From NCBI RefSeq assembly GCF_000702305.1, contig NZ_JNLC01000018.1, positions 124,001-188,000 on the forward strand: a DNA stretch of 64,000 nucleotides. The letters are read 5' to 3'. A program made the position numbers and the translations under genes. The stretch is from Allobosea sp. 117 (lineage in GTDB: Bacteria > Pseudomonadota > Alphaproteobacteria > Rhizobiales > Xanthobacteraceae). Below are positions 32,150 through 41,316 of the stretch, piece after piece. The notes under the pieces are model-generated. The model had not been told where the DNA came from. It did no database searches and saw nothing but the letters and a program-made list of their open reading frames with translations. Every line of letters begins with the position of its first letter. Within the stretch, counting starts at the first letter, position 1.

Positions 32150-33229
32150 TCACTCCGGTTCGCCGTCCGCGCCTTCCTCAGCCGCGCCACCGAGGATCTG
32201 CTCGGCGATCAGACCGGCATTCTGGCGGATGGTGGCCTCGATCCGGCCGGCGACGTCGGGATTCTGCCGCAGGAAGGCCTTGGCGTTCTCGCGACCCTGG
32301 CCAAGGCGCTGGCTGTCATAGGAGAACCAGGCCCCCGATTTCTCCACCACGCCGGCCTTGACGCCGAGATCGATGAGCTCGCCCATCTTGGAGACGCCCT
32401 CTCCATACATGATGTCGAACTCGACCTGCTTGAAGGGAGGCGCCAGCTTGTTCTTCACCACCTTCACGCGGGTCTGGTTGCCAACCATCTCGTCGCGTTC
32501 CTTGATCGCGCCGATGCGCCGGATGTCGAGCCGGACCGAGGCGTAGAACTTCAGCGCGTTGCCGCCCGTCGTGGTCTCCGGGCTGCCATACATCACGCCG
32601 ATCTTCATCCGGATCTGGTTGATGAAGATTACCATGGTGTTGGAGCGGCTGATCGAGGCGGTCAGCTTTCGAAGCGCCTGGCTCATCAGGCGCGCCTGCA
32701 TGCCGGGCTGGCTGTCGCCCATCTCGCCGTCGAGCTCGGCGCGGGGGGTGAGCGCCGCGACCGAATCCACGACCAGCACGTCGACGGCACCGGAGCGCAC
32801 GAGCGTATCGGCGATCTCGAGCGCCTGCTCGCCGGCATCCGGCTGCGAAATGAGCAGATTGTCGAGGTCCACCCCGAGCTTGCGCGCATAGATGGGGTCG
32901 AGCGCATGCTCGGCATCCACGAAGGCGCAAATCCCGCCCTTCTTCTGCGCCTCGGCAATGGTGTGCAGCGCAAGCGTGGTCTTGCCCGAGGATTCCGGGC
33001 CGAAGATCTCGACGACCCGTCCGCGCGGCAGGCCGCCGATGCCCAGCGCGATATCGAGGCCCAGCGAGCCGGTGGAGACCGTCTCGACCTCGATCACCTT
33101 GTCGCTCTTGCCCAGCCGCATGATCGAGCCCTTGCCGAAATGCCGCTCGATCTGGGAGAGCGCTGCGTCCAGCGCCTTGGCCTTGTCCATGGAAGATCCT
33201 TCGACGAGTCGCAACGTCGACTGAGTCAT
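32150..33229 (-). CDS. recA: RecA recombinase
   Basis: ATP-dependent strand-exchange protein and LexA co-protease, 359 residues. Walker [10 protein letters not shown], Walker B-like [13 protein letters not shown] loop 1/2 region EGDMGDSQPG-type ([18 protein letters not shown]) and [28 protein letters not shown]. The start at 33229 ([21 protein letters not shown]) matches Rhizobiales RecA. The C-terminal tail is acidic. Regulated by the LexA box about 70 bases upstream. Confidence 0.97.
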   Translation of the reverse strand: MTQSTLRLVEGSSMDKAKALDAALSQIERHFGKGSIMRLGKSDKVIEVETVSTGSLGLDIALGIGGLPRGRVVEIFGPESSGKTTLALHTIAEAQKKGGICAFVDAEHALDPIYARKLGVDLDNLLISQPDAGEQALEIADTLVRSGAVDVLVVDSVAALTPRAELDGEMGDSQPGMQARLMSQALRKLTASISRSNTMVIFINQIRMKIGVMYGSPETTTGGNALKFYASVRLDIRRIGAIKERDEMVGNQTRVKVVKNKLAPPFKQVEFDIMYGEGVSKMGELIDLGVKAGVVEKSGAWFSYDSQRLGQGRENAKAFLRQNPDVAGRIEATIRQNAGLIAEQILGGAAEEGADGEPE

Positions 33230-33297
33230 TGCTGGGCTCCGGTGTCTGCGCAAGGGCTGGTTGAGGTATGTTTTTGTTTGTACCCTATATGTTCCCT

Positions 33298-33312
33298 GTT
33301 CGCAATATGTTC
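33298..33312 (-). promoter_or_regulatory. LexA (SOS) box of recA
   Basis: GTTC-N7-GTTC (GTTCGCAATATGTTC), an exact match to the alphaproteobacterial LexA consensus, lying 69 bases upstream of the recA start in the recA/amiC divergent region. A third GTTC at 33291-33294 is not correctly spaced. Confidence 0.88.
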
Positions 33313-33456
33313 CATTCCCGCCTTTGATCGCACCCGCTGAGCAATGGCAGATGCGGCGACCTGCGCGTTGCGCAATCGTCGGGAGCGCTCTGTTCAAACC
33401 GCCGGCGAACGTTCATGAATACGGCAAGATTTGGATAGCGCTTGGAGGTCTGAGGT

Positions 33457-34611
33457 TTGATTGGCGGAGCGTGGCGTGTCGGTCTGTTGTATTCGACGAC
33501 GGGCGTGACCGCGAACATCGAGCAGACGCAGCTGAACGCAGCCCTTCTCGCGATCGAGGAAATCAACGCCGCCGGCGGTGTATTGGGGCGGCCCATCGAG
33601 CCGCTGCACGTGGATGGCGGCTCCCGCCCCCGGCGCTTCCGCGAGATCGCCGAGCGCATGCTGGGCGTCGAGGGCGTGCGCCTGCTGTTCGGCTGCTACA
33701 TGTCGAGCGTGCGCAAGGCGGTCCTGCCGCTGATCGACGGCTATCGCGGGGCGCTGTTCTACCCGACCTTCTACGAGGGGTTCGAATATTCGCCGCAGGC
33801 GATCTTCACCGGCGCGGTGCCGAACCAGAACGCCTTCCAGCTCGCGAAATACGTGCTGACCAAGCACGGCCAGCGGGTGTTCTTCATCGCCTCCAACTAC
33901 ATCTACCCTTATGAATCCAACCGGATCATGAGCGACTTCGTCACCCAGGCCCGGGGCAAGGTGGTGGACGAGCTCTACATCGCGCTCGACGCCGGCCCGG
34001 ACGAGATTTCCCGCGCCATCAAGCGGATCAAGAAGCACAGCCCGGACGTGATCTTCTCGACCATCGTCGGTCAGGCCACGGCGCCCTTCTACGAGGCTTA
34101 CCGGCAGGCCGGGCTCGATCCGTCCACCATGCCGATCGCCACCGTCACCACCTCGGAGGCGGACGTCGCGGAGATGGCGCCGGGCGTGGCGGAAGGCCAC
34201 ATCTCGGCAGCCACCTTCTTCGACACGCTGGCGACGCCGGCTGCGCGCGCCTTCGTCTCCGCTTACCGGGCCCGCTTCGGAGCGGATGCGCCGGTCCCCT
34301 CAGCCGCCGAGGCGGCCTATTTCCAGATGCATCTGGCGGCGCGGGCGCTGGCCCGGGCCGGCACGGACGATCCCCGCAGGGTCATCGCCGAGATCAAGTC
34401 GATCGAGTTCGATGCGCCGCAGGGGCGGGTGCGCGTCGACGCCGAGAACCATCACACCTATCTCTGGCCTCGCGTCGCGCGGCTCGATGCCAAGGGGCGT
34501 TTCCAGATCATCTGGAACCCGGGTGTGCGCGTGAAGCCGGACCCCTATTGCATCTCGCAGAGCCTCGACGACTGGTCGGCGGATTTCGTGGAGCAGACGG
34601 AAATCTTCTGA
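33457..34611 (+). CDS. amiC: AmiC-type amide-binding sensor
   Basis: Protein of 384 residues with the fold of periplasmic amide-binding proteins but no signal peptide, as in Pseudomonas AmiC, the cytoplasmic partner that silences AmiR until an amide binds. It keeps WRVGLLYSTTGVTANIEQTQ, LLFGCYMSSVRKAVLP, YPTFYEGFEYSP and TVTTSEADVAEM, all resembling AmiC. The TTG start is preceded by GGAGGTCTGAGG. The gene ends seven bases before amiR, as in the ami operon. The ligand could be urea or a short amide rather than acetamide (inference from the neighbouring urease and dimethylformamidase). Confidence 0.9.
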   Translation: MIGGAWRVGLLYSTTGVTANIEQTQLNAALLAIEEINAAGGVLGRPIEPLHVDGGSRPRRFREIAERMLGVEGVRLLFGCYMSSVRKAVLPLIDGYRGALFYPTFYEGFEYSPQAIFTGAVPNQNAFQLAKYVLTKHGQRVFFIASNYIYPYESNRIMSDFVTQARGKVVDELYIALDAGPDEISRAIKRIKKHSPDVIFSTIVGQATAPFYEAYRQAGLDPSTMPIATVTTSEADVAEMAPGVAEGHISAATFFDTLATPAARAFVSAYRARFGADAPVPSAAEAAYFQMHLAARALARAGTDDPRRVIAEIKSIEFDAPQGRVRVDAENHHTYLWPRVARLDAKGRFQIIWNPGVRVKPDPYCISQSLDDWSADFVEQTEIF

Positions 34612-34618
34612 GCGCGCC

Positions 34619-35227
34619 ATGACGATCCAGATCCTGCGGGACATCAGAGGACTGCGGGTGCAGGTCATCCACGCCAACGACGTGGAGGGCCAGCAGCTCG
34701 TCGACCACCTCAAGCGCATCGGCTGCGTCGTGGAGACGACATGGCCGCCGCCCTCGGCCTATGCCGAGCATGCCGATCTCGTGCTCCTCTCGGTCGACCA
34801 GGAGGATCGCGACACGCTCTACAAGCTCATCCGGTCGCAATCCGCGAACGCGCCGACGGTGATCGCCATCGTTGGCTACGAAAACCCGTCGACCCTCGCC
34901 CTCGTTCTGGAGAGCGGGGCGCTCGCCGTGATCGAGCGCCCAATCAAGCCGTTCGGCCTGCTGACGCAGATCACCCTGGCGCGGAGCCTGTGGCTTGAGC
35001 GGAAGGAGCAGGCCCGCCGCATACGCAAGCTCGAGCGCAAGGTCACGAGCATGCAGCAGATCCAGAAGGCCAAGGCCATCCTCATGGCGAGCCACAATAT
35101 CTCAGAGGACGAGGCCTATCAGTCGCTGCGCCGGCAGGCGATGGCCAAGCGGATATCGATGGAGGAGATGGCGACCGCCATCATCAACGCGAGCGAGCTC
35201 TTGAATTTCCGTCCCGATAATGCTTAG
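34619..35227 (+). CDS. amiR: AmiR-type ANTAR antiterminator
   Basis: Protein of 202 residues: an N-terminal pseudo-receiver domain (about 10-125; no full phosphorylation pocket, VLLSVDQED where a receiver has its Asp), a coiled coil at about 122-145 (ERKEQARRIRKLERKVTSMQ) and a C-terminal ANTAR domain (IQKAKAILMASHNISEDEAY, then LRRQAMAKRISMEEMATAII). ANTAR domains bind RNA hairpins with six-base loops having A at position 1 and G at 4 and prevent termination. Two such hairpins lie just downstream, before the urease operon. AmiC, encoded upstream, is the expected inhibitor. Confidence 0.92.
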   Translation: MTIQILRDIRGLRVQVIHANDVEGQQLVDHLKRIGCVVETTWPPPSAYAEHADLVLLSVDQEDRDTLYKLIRSQSANAPTVIAIVGYENPSTLALVLESGALAVIERPIKPFGLLTQITLARSLWLERKEQARRIRKLERKVTSMQQIQKAKAILMASHNISEDEAYQSLRRQAMAKRISMEEMATAIINASELLNFRPDNA

Positions 35228-35271
35228 CTTGCTTTCGTCGCATGGCTGCATTGCGCTGGCCGTCGACATAG

Positions 35272-35297
35272 CCGGATAATCAAGGCTGATTATCCGG
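35272..35297 (+). promoter_or_regulatory. ANTAR-type hexaloop hairpin P1
   Basis: A perfect 10-bp stem (CCGGATAATC with GATTATCCGG) closes the six-base loop AAGGCT: A at loop position 1 and G at position 4, the published ANTAR target rule. It lies 45 bases after amiR and 11 bases before the terminator hairpin. Expected to bind the AmiR ANTAR domain. Confidence 0.75.
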
Positions 35298-35308
35298 AGA
35301 GGCGATGT

Positions 35309-35349
35309 AGCCCGGCAAACCCCATGACATGGGTTTGGCGGGCTTTTTT
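35309..35349 (+). terminator. Terminator-like hairpin in the urease leader
   Basis: A long stem (left arm 35309-35322, right arm 35331-35344, one internal G-G mismatch) with a CATGACAT loop, followed by TTTTTT. It would stop transcription between amiR and the urease genes unless overridden. Its left arm shares bases 35309-35312 with a weak alternative 3-bp hairpin (35301-35312, loop GATGTA). Confidence 0.85.
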
Positions 35350-35355
35350 GTTTGC

Positions 35356-35375
35356 GCGGAACAGGGACGTTCCGC
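35356..35375 (+). promoter_or_regulatory. Second ANTAR-type hexaloop hairpin
   Basis: A perfect 7-bp stem (GCGGAAC with GTTCCGC) closes the six-base loop AGGGAC, again A1 and G4. It sits seven bases after the T-run of the terminator-like hairpin, whereas classical dual-hexaloop targets have both hairpins before or overlapping the terminator. Confidence 0.6.
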
Positions 35376-35749
35376 CGATCCAATGACATTGCCGCGGCGG
35401 CATTTACCGGTCGCCCCGTCCCTGCAGGGTTGCTTCCACCGCCACACGGCTGGATGGCCGGTCCTGACGTCGCTCCGTCACACCTCTGAACGATCCCGGT
35501 TTGCGCCACGCGGCGCCACAGGAGGCTTGCGCATGCAGCATGGTGACATTTCGTCGGGAGATATGTGTCCGGCTAAGCATTGGCGCTCGATAACGGCCGG
35601 GCGGATCGTGTGCGGGATCGTCGCACTCGAAGACTCTATCGATGGCATCCCCGGCGAGGCTCCCGCCCGCAGGTGATGCAGCGTCGGCCCTGTGCGCATC
35701 GCGCAGGGTCCGGCCCGGAACGGATTCATTGCGTCGAGCTGTCTCTCCC

Positions 35750-36214
35750 ATGCTGATGATCGAACGTGTTCTCGGAAGTCGACTGGAGCCTTCGCTGCAC
35801 GAGCGGATCCACCGCCTGGAGCACCACGGCACCGTCGATGTCGTGACGGTCTCCGCGATGGACATGTCGCGCCGGCGCCTGCGGCTGCTTTCCGCAAAGG
35901 GAGAGGACATCGCGATCGCCCTGCCCCGCGACCAGAAGCTGTTCGACGGCGCCGTGCTGCTGATCGACGACGAGCGGGCGATCGTGGTGCGGGCCGAGGT
36001 CGAGCGCTGGCTGAGCTTCCAGCCGCGCTCCATCGCGGAAGGGGTCGAGCTCGGCTATCACGCCGGCAATCTGCACTGGCGCGTGCGCTTCGCGGGCGAA
36101 CGGCTGCTCGTCGCGCTCGAAGGCCCGATCGAGACCTATTATGCGCGGCTCGACGCGCTGCCCGGCGTCTCCTCGATCCCCCGTCTGGTCGTGACCGGGG
36201 AGATGGCGGCATGA
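35750..36214 (+). CDS. ureE: Urease accessory protein UreE
   Basis: Nickel metallochaperone of urease, 154 residues from the chosen ATG (a second ATG two codons later is possible). Seen: MIERVLGSRLEPSLHERIHRL, then DMSRRRLRLLSAKGEDIAIALPRDQKLFDGAVLL (UreE N-domain) and VELGYHAGNLHWRVRFAGERLLVALEGPIETYYARLDAL, where the conserved metal-binding His of the C-domain falls in GYHAGNLHW. There is no His-rich tail, as in a shorter UreE class. First gene of the urease operon after the structured leader; it overlaps ureF by four bases. Confidence 0.88.
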   Translation: MLMIERVLGSRLEPSLHERIHRLEHHGTVDVVTVSAMDMSRRRLRLLSAKGEDIAIALPRDQKLFDGAVLLIDDERAIVVRAEVERWLSFQPRSIAEGVELGYHAGNLHWRVRFAGERLLVALEGPIETYYARLDALPGVSSIPRLVVTGEMAA

Positions 36215-36876
36215 TCGGGCAGCTCCTCGCCATCTGGCAGGCCGACACGGCCTTTCCGAGCGGTGGCTTCGCTTTCTCCAACGGGCTGGAAGGCCTCGCG
36301 GCGCTCTCCGGGCCGATCGACGAGATGGAGCTGGAGAATGTCGTCGCCAACGCACTGCGCCGCCGCTGGGCGAGCGCCGATCGGGTGGCCTTGGCTCGGG
36401 CCTATCGGGTGGCCGACGATCTCGATCGCGTCGAGGCGATCGATCGCGAGGTCGAGGCCTCGACCCTCGCCGAGCCGTTCCGCCTCGGTTCCCGGCGCAA
36501 CGGGGCGAGCCTGATCGCGGCCCATGCGCGCATCGGCACGCCCGGTGCGCGGGAATTCCAGGGGCGGGTGCGGCAGGGCCGCGCGCTCGGCCATCTGCCG
36601 GTGGCGCAGGGCGTGCTGTGGCGCGGCGCCGGGCTGGATGCCGCCAGCGCCATGCTGGCGTCCGGCTATGTGGCGCTTTCCGGCTTCACCACGGCGGCGG
36701 TCCGGCTCGGCCTGCTCGGCGCGGTGAGCGCGCAGGGCATTGTGCGCCGCCTCCTGCCGCTGCTGGCCGAACTCGCGGCCGCTCCGCTGCCGTCCCGGAT
36801 CGAAAGCTTCTCCCCGCGTCTCGACATCGCCGCGATGCGTCATGCGCGCGGCGAGGTCCGCCTGTTCTCCAATTGA
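36211..36876 (+). CDS. ureF: Urease accessory protein UreF
   Basis: All-helical protein of 221 residues that gates nickel delivery in the UreD-UreF-UreG complex. Start MIGQLLAIWQADTAFPSGGFAFSNGLEGL (the SGGFxxSxGLE pattern of UreF) and end PRLDIAAMRHARGEVRLFSN. The ATG overlaps the ureE TGA (ATGA). Central segments FQGRVRQGRALGHLPVAQGVLW are typical. Confidence 0.93.
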   Translation: MIGQLLAIWQADTAFPSGGFAFSNGLEGLAALSGPIDEMELENVVANALRRRWASADRVALARAYRVADDLDRVEAIDREVEASTLAEPFRLGSRRNGASLIAAHARIGTPGAREFQGRVRQGRALGHLPVAQGVLWRGAGLDAASAMLASGYVALSGFTTAAVRLGLLGAVSAQGIVRRLLPLLAELAAAPLPSRIESFSPRLDIAAMRHARGEVRLFSN

Positions 36877-36890
36877 GTGCTTGAACGCCC

Positions 36891-37586
36891 ATGCTGCTGA
36901 CGCCGACCGAACTGGAACGCCTGACGATCTTCTCCGCGGCGGAGCTGGCGCGAAAGCGCCGCGCGCGCGGCTGCAAGCTCAACCATCCGGAGGCGGTGGC
37001 CTTGATCACCGACGAGATACTGGAAGGCGCGCGCGACGGCCGTTCGGTCGCCGAGCTGATCGGCCATGGCGCGACCATCCTGACCAGCGCGGACGTGATG
37101 CCGGGCGTGCCGGCGATGATCGACATACTGCAGGTCGAGTGCGTGTTCCCCGACGGCACGAAGCTGGTGACCGTGCACGAGCCGATCCGTCCCGAGGAAG
37201 GCTCGGCCGCAGCGACGGTGACACCCGGCGAGAGCCTGCCGCTGGACGGCGAGATCGAGCTCAATGCCGGGCGCCCGAAAGTCACGCTTCAGGCCGTCAA
37301 CACCGGCGACCGGCCGGTGCAGATCGGCTCGCACTTCCATTTCTTCGAGGTGAACCGCGCGATGGAGTTCAACCGCGCGGCGGCCTTCGGCATGCGACTC
37401 GACATTCCGGCAGGGACAGCGCTGCGCTTCGAGCCCGGCCAGTCCAAGGAGGTCACGCTTGTCCCGTTCGGCGGCCGGCGCTTCCTCGGCGGCCTGAACG
37501 GCCTCTCGGACGGCGACACCACCACGGCGGAAGCCCGCGACGCAGCGCTCGAACGAGCGCGCGCCGCCGGCTTCCGGGGCGCGTGA
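36891..37586 (+). CDS. ureAB: Fused urease gamma/beta subunit
   Basis: Single protein of 231 residues joining UreA (gamma, about 1-100: [68 protein letters not shown]) to UreB (beta, about 120-225: [69 protein letters not shown]). Separate ureA and ureB genes are usual in proteobacteria; fusions are known in Helicobacter and some actinobacteria. It sits between ureF and ureC. Confidence 0.93.
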   Translation: MLLTPTELERLTIFSAAELARKRRARGCKLNHPEAVALITDEILEGARDGRSVAELIGHGATILTSADVMPGVPAMIDILQVECVFPDGTKLVTVHEPIRPEEGSAAATVTPGESLPLDGEIELNAGRPKVTLQAVNTGDRPVQIGSHFHFFEVNRAMEFNRAAAFGMRLDIPAGTALRFEPGQSKEVTLVPFGGRRFLGGLNGLSDGDTTTAEARDAALERARAAGFRGA

Positions 37587-37596
37587 GGAGGCGGCG

Positions 37597-39309
37597 ATGG
37601 CGATCATCCGGCGTCGCGACTACGCAGCCCTCTACGGCCCGACCGTCGGTGACGGCGTCCGCCTGGGCGACACGTCCCTCGTCGCCGTGGTCGAGAAGGA
37701 CCATGCGGTCTATGGCGACGAATGCCTGCATGGCGGCGGCAAGACGCTGCGCGACGGCATGGGTCTCGCCGCCGGCATCACCAATGCCGAGGGCGCACTC
37801 GACTTCCTGCTCTGCAACGTGACGGTGATCGACGCCGTCCTCGGCGTGGTGAAGGGCGATCTCGGCATCAAGGACGGGCGCATCGTCGGCATCGGCAAGG
37901 CCGGAAATCCCGCCGTCATGGACGGGGTCGATCCGCGGCTCATCGTCGGCGCCGGCACTACGGTGCGCGACTGCGAGGGGCTGATCGCCACCGCCGGCGG
38001 CATCGACGTGCATGTGCATTTCGATAGCGCCGGCCTTGTCGAGCACGCGCTGGCGAGCGGGATCACCACCATGCTGGGCGGCTCGCTCGGGCCGATCACC
38101 GTGGGCATCGATTCCGGCGGGCCGTTCAACACCGGCAAGATGCTGCAGGCCTCCGAGGCCTGGCCGATGAATTTCGGCTTCCTCGGGCGCGGCAACAGCC
38201 ACATTCCCGGCTCGCTGAAGGAGCAACTGGAAACCGGCTGCCTTGGCCTCAAGATCCATGAGGACTGGGGCGCCATGCCGGCGACCATCGACGCCTGCCT
38301 GCGCTCGGCGGACGAACTCGACTACCAGGTCCAGCTCCACACGGACACGCTGAACGAAAGCGGCTTCCTCGAAGACACGCTGGCCGCCATCGGCGGGCGC
38401 ACCATCCACATGTACCACACGGAGGGCGCGGGCGGCGGCCACGCGCCGGACATCATCCGCGTGGCGGGCGTAGCGCATTGCCTGCCCTCGTCGACGAACC
38501 CGACCAATCCCTACACGGTCAACACGTTCGACGAACATCTCGACATGACGATGACCTGCCACCACCTCAATCCGGCCCTGCCGGAGGACGTGGCCTTCGC
38601 AGAGAGCCGCATCCGCGCGCAGACCATCGCCGCCGAGGACATCCTCCACGACATCGGCGCCATCTCGATGCTCGGCTCGGACAGCCAGGGCATGGGCCGC
38701 ATCCACGAGGTGATCTGCCGGACCTGGCAGCTCGCCTCCAAGATGAAGGACCAGCGTGGCGCCCTGCCGGAAGAGAAGCCGGGCTTCGGCGACAATGAGC
38801 GCATCCGGCGCTACATCGCGAAATACACCATCAACGCGGCGCGCACCTTCGGCATCGCCGAACATGTCGGCTCGCTGGAAGCCGGCAAGATGGCCGACAT
38901 CGTGGTCTGGCGGCCGGCCTTCTTCGGCATCAAGCCCGAACTCGTCATCAAGGGCGGCTTCATCGCTTGGGGCGCGATGGGCGACAGCGCCGCCTCGCTG
39001 ATGACCTGCGAGCCCGTGCTGCTGCGCCCGCAATGGGGCGCCTTCGGCCGCGCCGCACCGGCGCTCTCGGCTTGCTTCGTCCATCCGCTCGCCATTGCAC
39101 GCGGGCTCGGCGAGGAACTCGGCCTGTCGAAGCGGCTGCTTCCGGCCAGCGGCACGCGCGGACTGCGCAAGTCGGACATGCTGCACAACGACGCCTGCCC
39201 GAACATCCGCGTCGATCCGCAGACCTTCGACGTGTTCGTGGACGGGGAGCTCGCGACCTGCGAGCCCGCCGAGACGCTGCCGCTCGCGCAGCGCTACATG
39301 CTGCGGTGA
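37597..39309 (+). CDS. ureC: Urease alpha subunit (divergent pocket)
   Basis: Catalytic subunit, 570 residues. All nickel and catalytic residues of urease are present: His139/His141 (GGIDVHVHF), carbamylated Lys219 (GLKIHEDWG), His in [25 protein letters not shown], flap Cys321-His322 (TCHHLNPAL) and Asp362 ([12 protein letters not shown]). It differs from standard ureases near the substrate: SQAMGRVGE is SQGMGRIHE, and the GTHATTCTPG region reads [10 protein letters not shown] and is about three residues shorter. It converts urea to ammonia and carbamate if the pocket still accepts urea. Confidence 0.92.
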   Translation: MAIIRRRDYAALYGPTVGDGVRLGDTSLVAVVEKDHAVYGDECLHGGGKTLRDGMGLAAGITNAEGALDFLLCNVTVIDAVLGVVKGDLGIKDGRIVGIGKAGNPAVMDGVDPRLIVGAGTTVRDCEGLIATAGGIDVHVHFDSAGLVEHALASGITTMLGGSLGPITVGIDSGGPFNTGKMLQASEAWPMNFGFLGRGNSHIPGSLKEQLETGCLGLKIHEDWGAMPATIDACLRSADELDYQVQLHTDTLNESGFLEDTLAAIGGRTIHMYHTEGAGGGHAPDIIRVAGVAHCLPSSTNPTNPYTVNTFDEHLDMTMTCHHLNPALPEDVAFAESRIRAQTIAAEDILHDIGAISMLGSDSQGMGRIHEVICRTWQLASKMKDQRGALPEEKPGFGDNERIRRYIAKYTINAARTFGIAEHVGSLEAGKMADIVVWRPAFFGIKPELVIKGGFIAWGAMGDSAASLMTCEPVLLRPQWGAFGRAAPALSACFVHPLAIARGLGEELGLSKRLLPASGTRGLRKSDMLHNDACPNIRVDPQTFDVFVDGELATCEPAETLPLAQRYMLR

Positions 39310-39314
39310 CCGCC

Positions 39315-39965
39315 ATGCTGGAATGGGGAGCGACACAGGGGATCGGACCGCGGACGTCGTCCGCGGCGCGGATCGGCATCGGCGGCCCGGTCGGGTCGGG
39401 CAAGACCGCGCTGATCGAGCGGCTGATCCCGGCGCTCGACGCGCGCAACGTCGATTTCGCGGTCGTCACCAATGATCTCGTCACCAAGGAGGACGCCGAG
39501 CGGCTGCGACGCTCCGGCCTGATCGACCCCGAACGCGTGTCGGCGGTCGAGGCCGGCGCCTGCCCGCATACCGTCATTCGGGAAGACCCCACCCTCAACA
39601 TGGCGGCGGGCGACGACCTGGAGAGCCGTTTCCCGGGGCTCGAGCTGGTGATCTTCGAATCCGGCGGCGACAACCTCGCCTCGACCTTCTCGCTGGACCT
39701 CGTCGACTGGTGGATGTTCGTGATCGATGTCGCCGGCGGCGACGACATCCCCCGCAAGAAGGGTCCCGGCGTCCTGAAATGCGACCTGCTGGTGGTGAAC
39801 AAGGTCGATCTCGCGCCGCATGTCGGGGTCGATCTGTCCTCCATGCTCGCCGAGGCACAGGCGGCGCGGGGCGAGCGCCCCGTCGTCGCCACCAATGCCC
39901 GGTCGGGCGAAGGCGTGGACACGGTGGCCGACATGATCTGTCGCGCCGTGCTGTTTCACACATGA
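39315..39965 (+). CDS. ureG: Urease accessory GTPase UreG
   Basis: SIMIBI GTPase of 216 residues powering nickel insertion. P-loop GGPVGSGKT at residues 23-31, nickel-site Cys-Pro-His in [26 protein letters not shown] and the specificity motif VNKVDLAP. The ATG at 39315 is used; a GTG at 39306 would overlap the ureC stop (GTGA) and is also plausible. Ends with a four-base overlap with ureD. Confidence 0.95.
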   Translation: MLEWGATQGIGPRTSSAARIGIGGPVGSGKTALIERLIPALDARNVDFAVVTNDLVTKEDAERLRRSGLIDPERVSAVEAGACPHTVIREDPTLNMAAGDDLESRFPGLELVIFESGGDNLASTFSLDLVDWWMFVIDVAGGDDIPRKKGPGVLKCDLLVVNKVDLAPHVGVDLSSMLAEAQAARGERPVVATNARSGEGVDTVADMICRAVLFHT

Positions 39966-40825
39966 GGCCGGCGACCTATTCCGAAGGTATGGGCCCCTCC
40001 GCCGCCGGTCGCCGGCGGGCCGCCGAACTCGTCTTCGCGCAAGGAGGAGGACGATCCGCCCTCATCCGCCAGATCGCGCCCTACCCCTTTCACATCACGC
40101 GCCCTTTCGCGCTCGATGCCGAGCGCGCTGACCTCGCCACGCTCTATCTCCAGTCGGCATCCGGAGGGATCTATCGCGGCGACGAGCTGAGCCTGCGCAT
40201 CGATGTGCGTGATGGTGCGCTCGCCCATGTCACCAGCCAGGCGGCGACCGTGGTGCACGACACCGGCGCGCGGCCCGCCAGCCAGCACACGGTCCTGCGC
40301 TTGGGACGGGAGGCCTTCACGGCGCTAACCCTCGATCCACTGATCCTGTTTCCCGGTGCGGAGCTCGACACCCGCACCGAAATCCATCTCGCCGAGGGCG
40401 CGTGCGCGATCTTCGCGGAAGGCGTGGCCTGGCACGACTATTCCGGCGAGGGGCGCCCGTTCGGCCGGCTCTCCTCGGAGACGCTGGTGTTCGACGGGGG
40501 CGATCGGACGGCCGTGATCGACCGCGCGACGATCACCGGCGCGGAGCTCGCCGGCGCCGCCTCAATTCTGGGCGCCGGGGCCGGCGCCTTCGGCTCGGCC
40601 CTGCTGCTGGGGCCGACCGAGCGCCTGCCGGAGGCGGCAGCCATCGAGGACATGCTGGATCGCACCGGCTGCCTCGGTGGCGCCTGCGCCGCGCCGAACG
40701 ACATGGGGATTTCCGTCCGGATGATCGCGCCGAACGGAGGGCAGATCGTGCGCGCCGTCGAAGGTCTCTTTTCCCTCGGTGTCGAAAGGATGCTCGGCTT
40801 TGAGCCCGCTCGTCGCCGCAAATGA
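39962..40825 (+). CDS. ureD: Urease accessory protein UreD
   Basis: Scaffold protein of 287 residues for the urease activation complex. It has the UreD pattern: [57 protein letters not shown] and [31 protein letters not shown]. Its place at the end of the operon (ureE-F-AB-C-G-D) differs from the common ureD-first order. The ATG overlaps the ureG stop by four bases. Confidence 0.93.
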   Translation: MRPATYSEGMGPSAAGRRRAAELVFAQGGGRSALIRQIAPYPFHITRPFALDAERADLATLYLQSASGGIYRGDELSLRIDVRDGALAHVTSQAATVVHDTGARPASQHTVLRLGREAFTALTLDPLILFPGAELDTRTEIHLAEGACAIFAEGVAWHDYSGEGRPFGRLSSETLVFDGGDRTAVIDRATITGAELAGAASILGAGAGAFGSALLLGPTERLPEAAAIEDMLDRTGCLGGACAAPNDMGISVRMIAPNGGQIVRAVEGLFSLGVERMLGFEPARRRK

Positions 40826-41094
40826 GCCCCGCGGGGCGCTCCGAACCCGGCTGCGCCGGCGGCGGGCTGCGGGCCGCCGCTTCGACCGGGGTGCCGTCTT
40901 CGCGGGCATTCCCGCTGCGCGCTCCGACCATGAGCGCGCATCCCGGGTTCGCGTGAGACGGGTGGGATACTGTCTATATGAAGAGCGCCATCAGTTAAAT
41001 GCGTACGGATGTTAGATAATTATGGATCGATGTAGTCATTCATACCGATAATGTAGGAATGCATATGAATATATTCACGGCTTCAAAGGAATAT

Positions 41095-41108
41095 TCTCAA
41101 TATTGAGA
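41095..41108. repeat. 14-bp perfect palindrome TCTCAATATTGAGA
   Basis: Perfect inverted repeat in the AT-rich region upstream of urtA; possible operator. Confidence 0.6.
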
Positions 41109-41239
41109 TGCACATAAATTCATCAATACGCTGATCAATATTTTGCCACACGTTTTCCGCACGAGAATATTATTATAACTGAGAAGAAATATTATTGACA
41201 GGTAAGAATGCTTCGACATAGCGTCTTGTCGTAGCGATC

Positions 41240-41253
41240 GGCGCTCCGAGTGC
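41240..41253 (+). promoter_or_regulatory. Candidate sigma-54 promoter core of the urt operon
   Basis: GG-N10-GC (CGGCGCTCCGAGTGCTT) with the spacing of -24/-12 elements, 63 bases before the urtA start. Flanking bases match the full consensus only partly, and no clear NtrC palindrome was seen upstream, so this is weak. Confidence 0.3.
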
Positions 41254-41316
41254 TTGGCCTGGGGCTGGCGGGTGCCCGCGCTTTCACCGTTTCCATACTT
41301 CCAAGGGGTCGCAACG

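Larger units (their letters stand above)
35228..35749 (+). other. Leader region between amiR and ureE
   Basis: 522 bases without a convincing gene. It holds a hexaloop hairpin, a terminator-like hairpin and a second hexaloop hairpin within 35272-35375 (listed separately), then about 370 bases of GC-rich sequence up to ureE with only weak hairpins, for example CCCTG...CAGGG near 35694-35707. Frames in this part have no homology I recognise. Confidence 0.7.
40826..41316. other. AT-rich intergenic region with short palindromes upstream of urtA
   Basis: 491 bases without a gene. From about 40960 to 41225 the sequence is strikingly AT-rich against the GC-rich genome. It contains perfect palindromes GAATATATTC (41067-41076), GAATATTC (41089-41096) and TCTCAATATTGAGA (41095-41108), and a direct repeat AATATTATT at about 41170 and 41190. 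It is the promoter region of the transporter operon and may bind a regulator or a nucleoid protein. Confidence 0.7.

Noticed and set aside
33291-33301. A second LexA box using GTTC at 33291
   Set aside because: Only three bases separate it from the next GTTC; the consensus needs seven.
35329-35676. A 115-codon plus-strand frame in the urease leader
   Set aside because: Starts inside the terminator right arm and has no homology or ribosome-binding site.
40826-41316. A mobile-element scar explaining the AT-rich block
   Set aside because: No terminal inverted repeats, target duplication or transposase remnant were visible.
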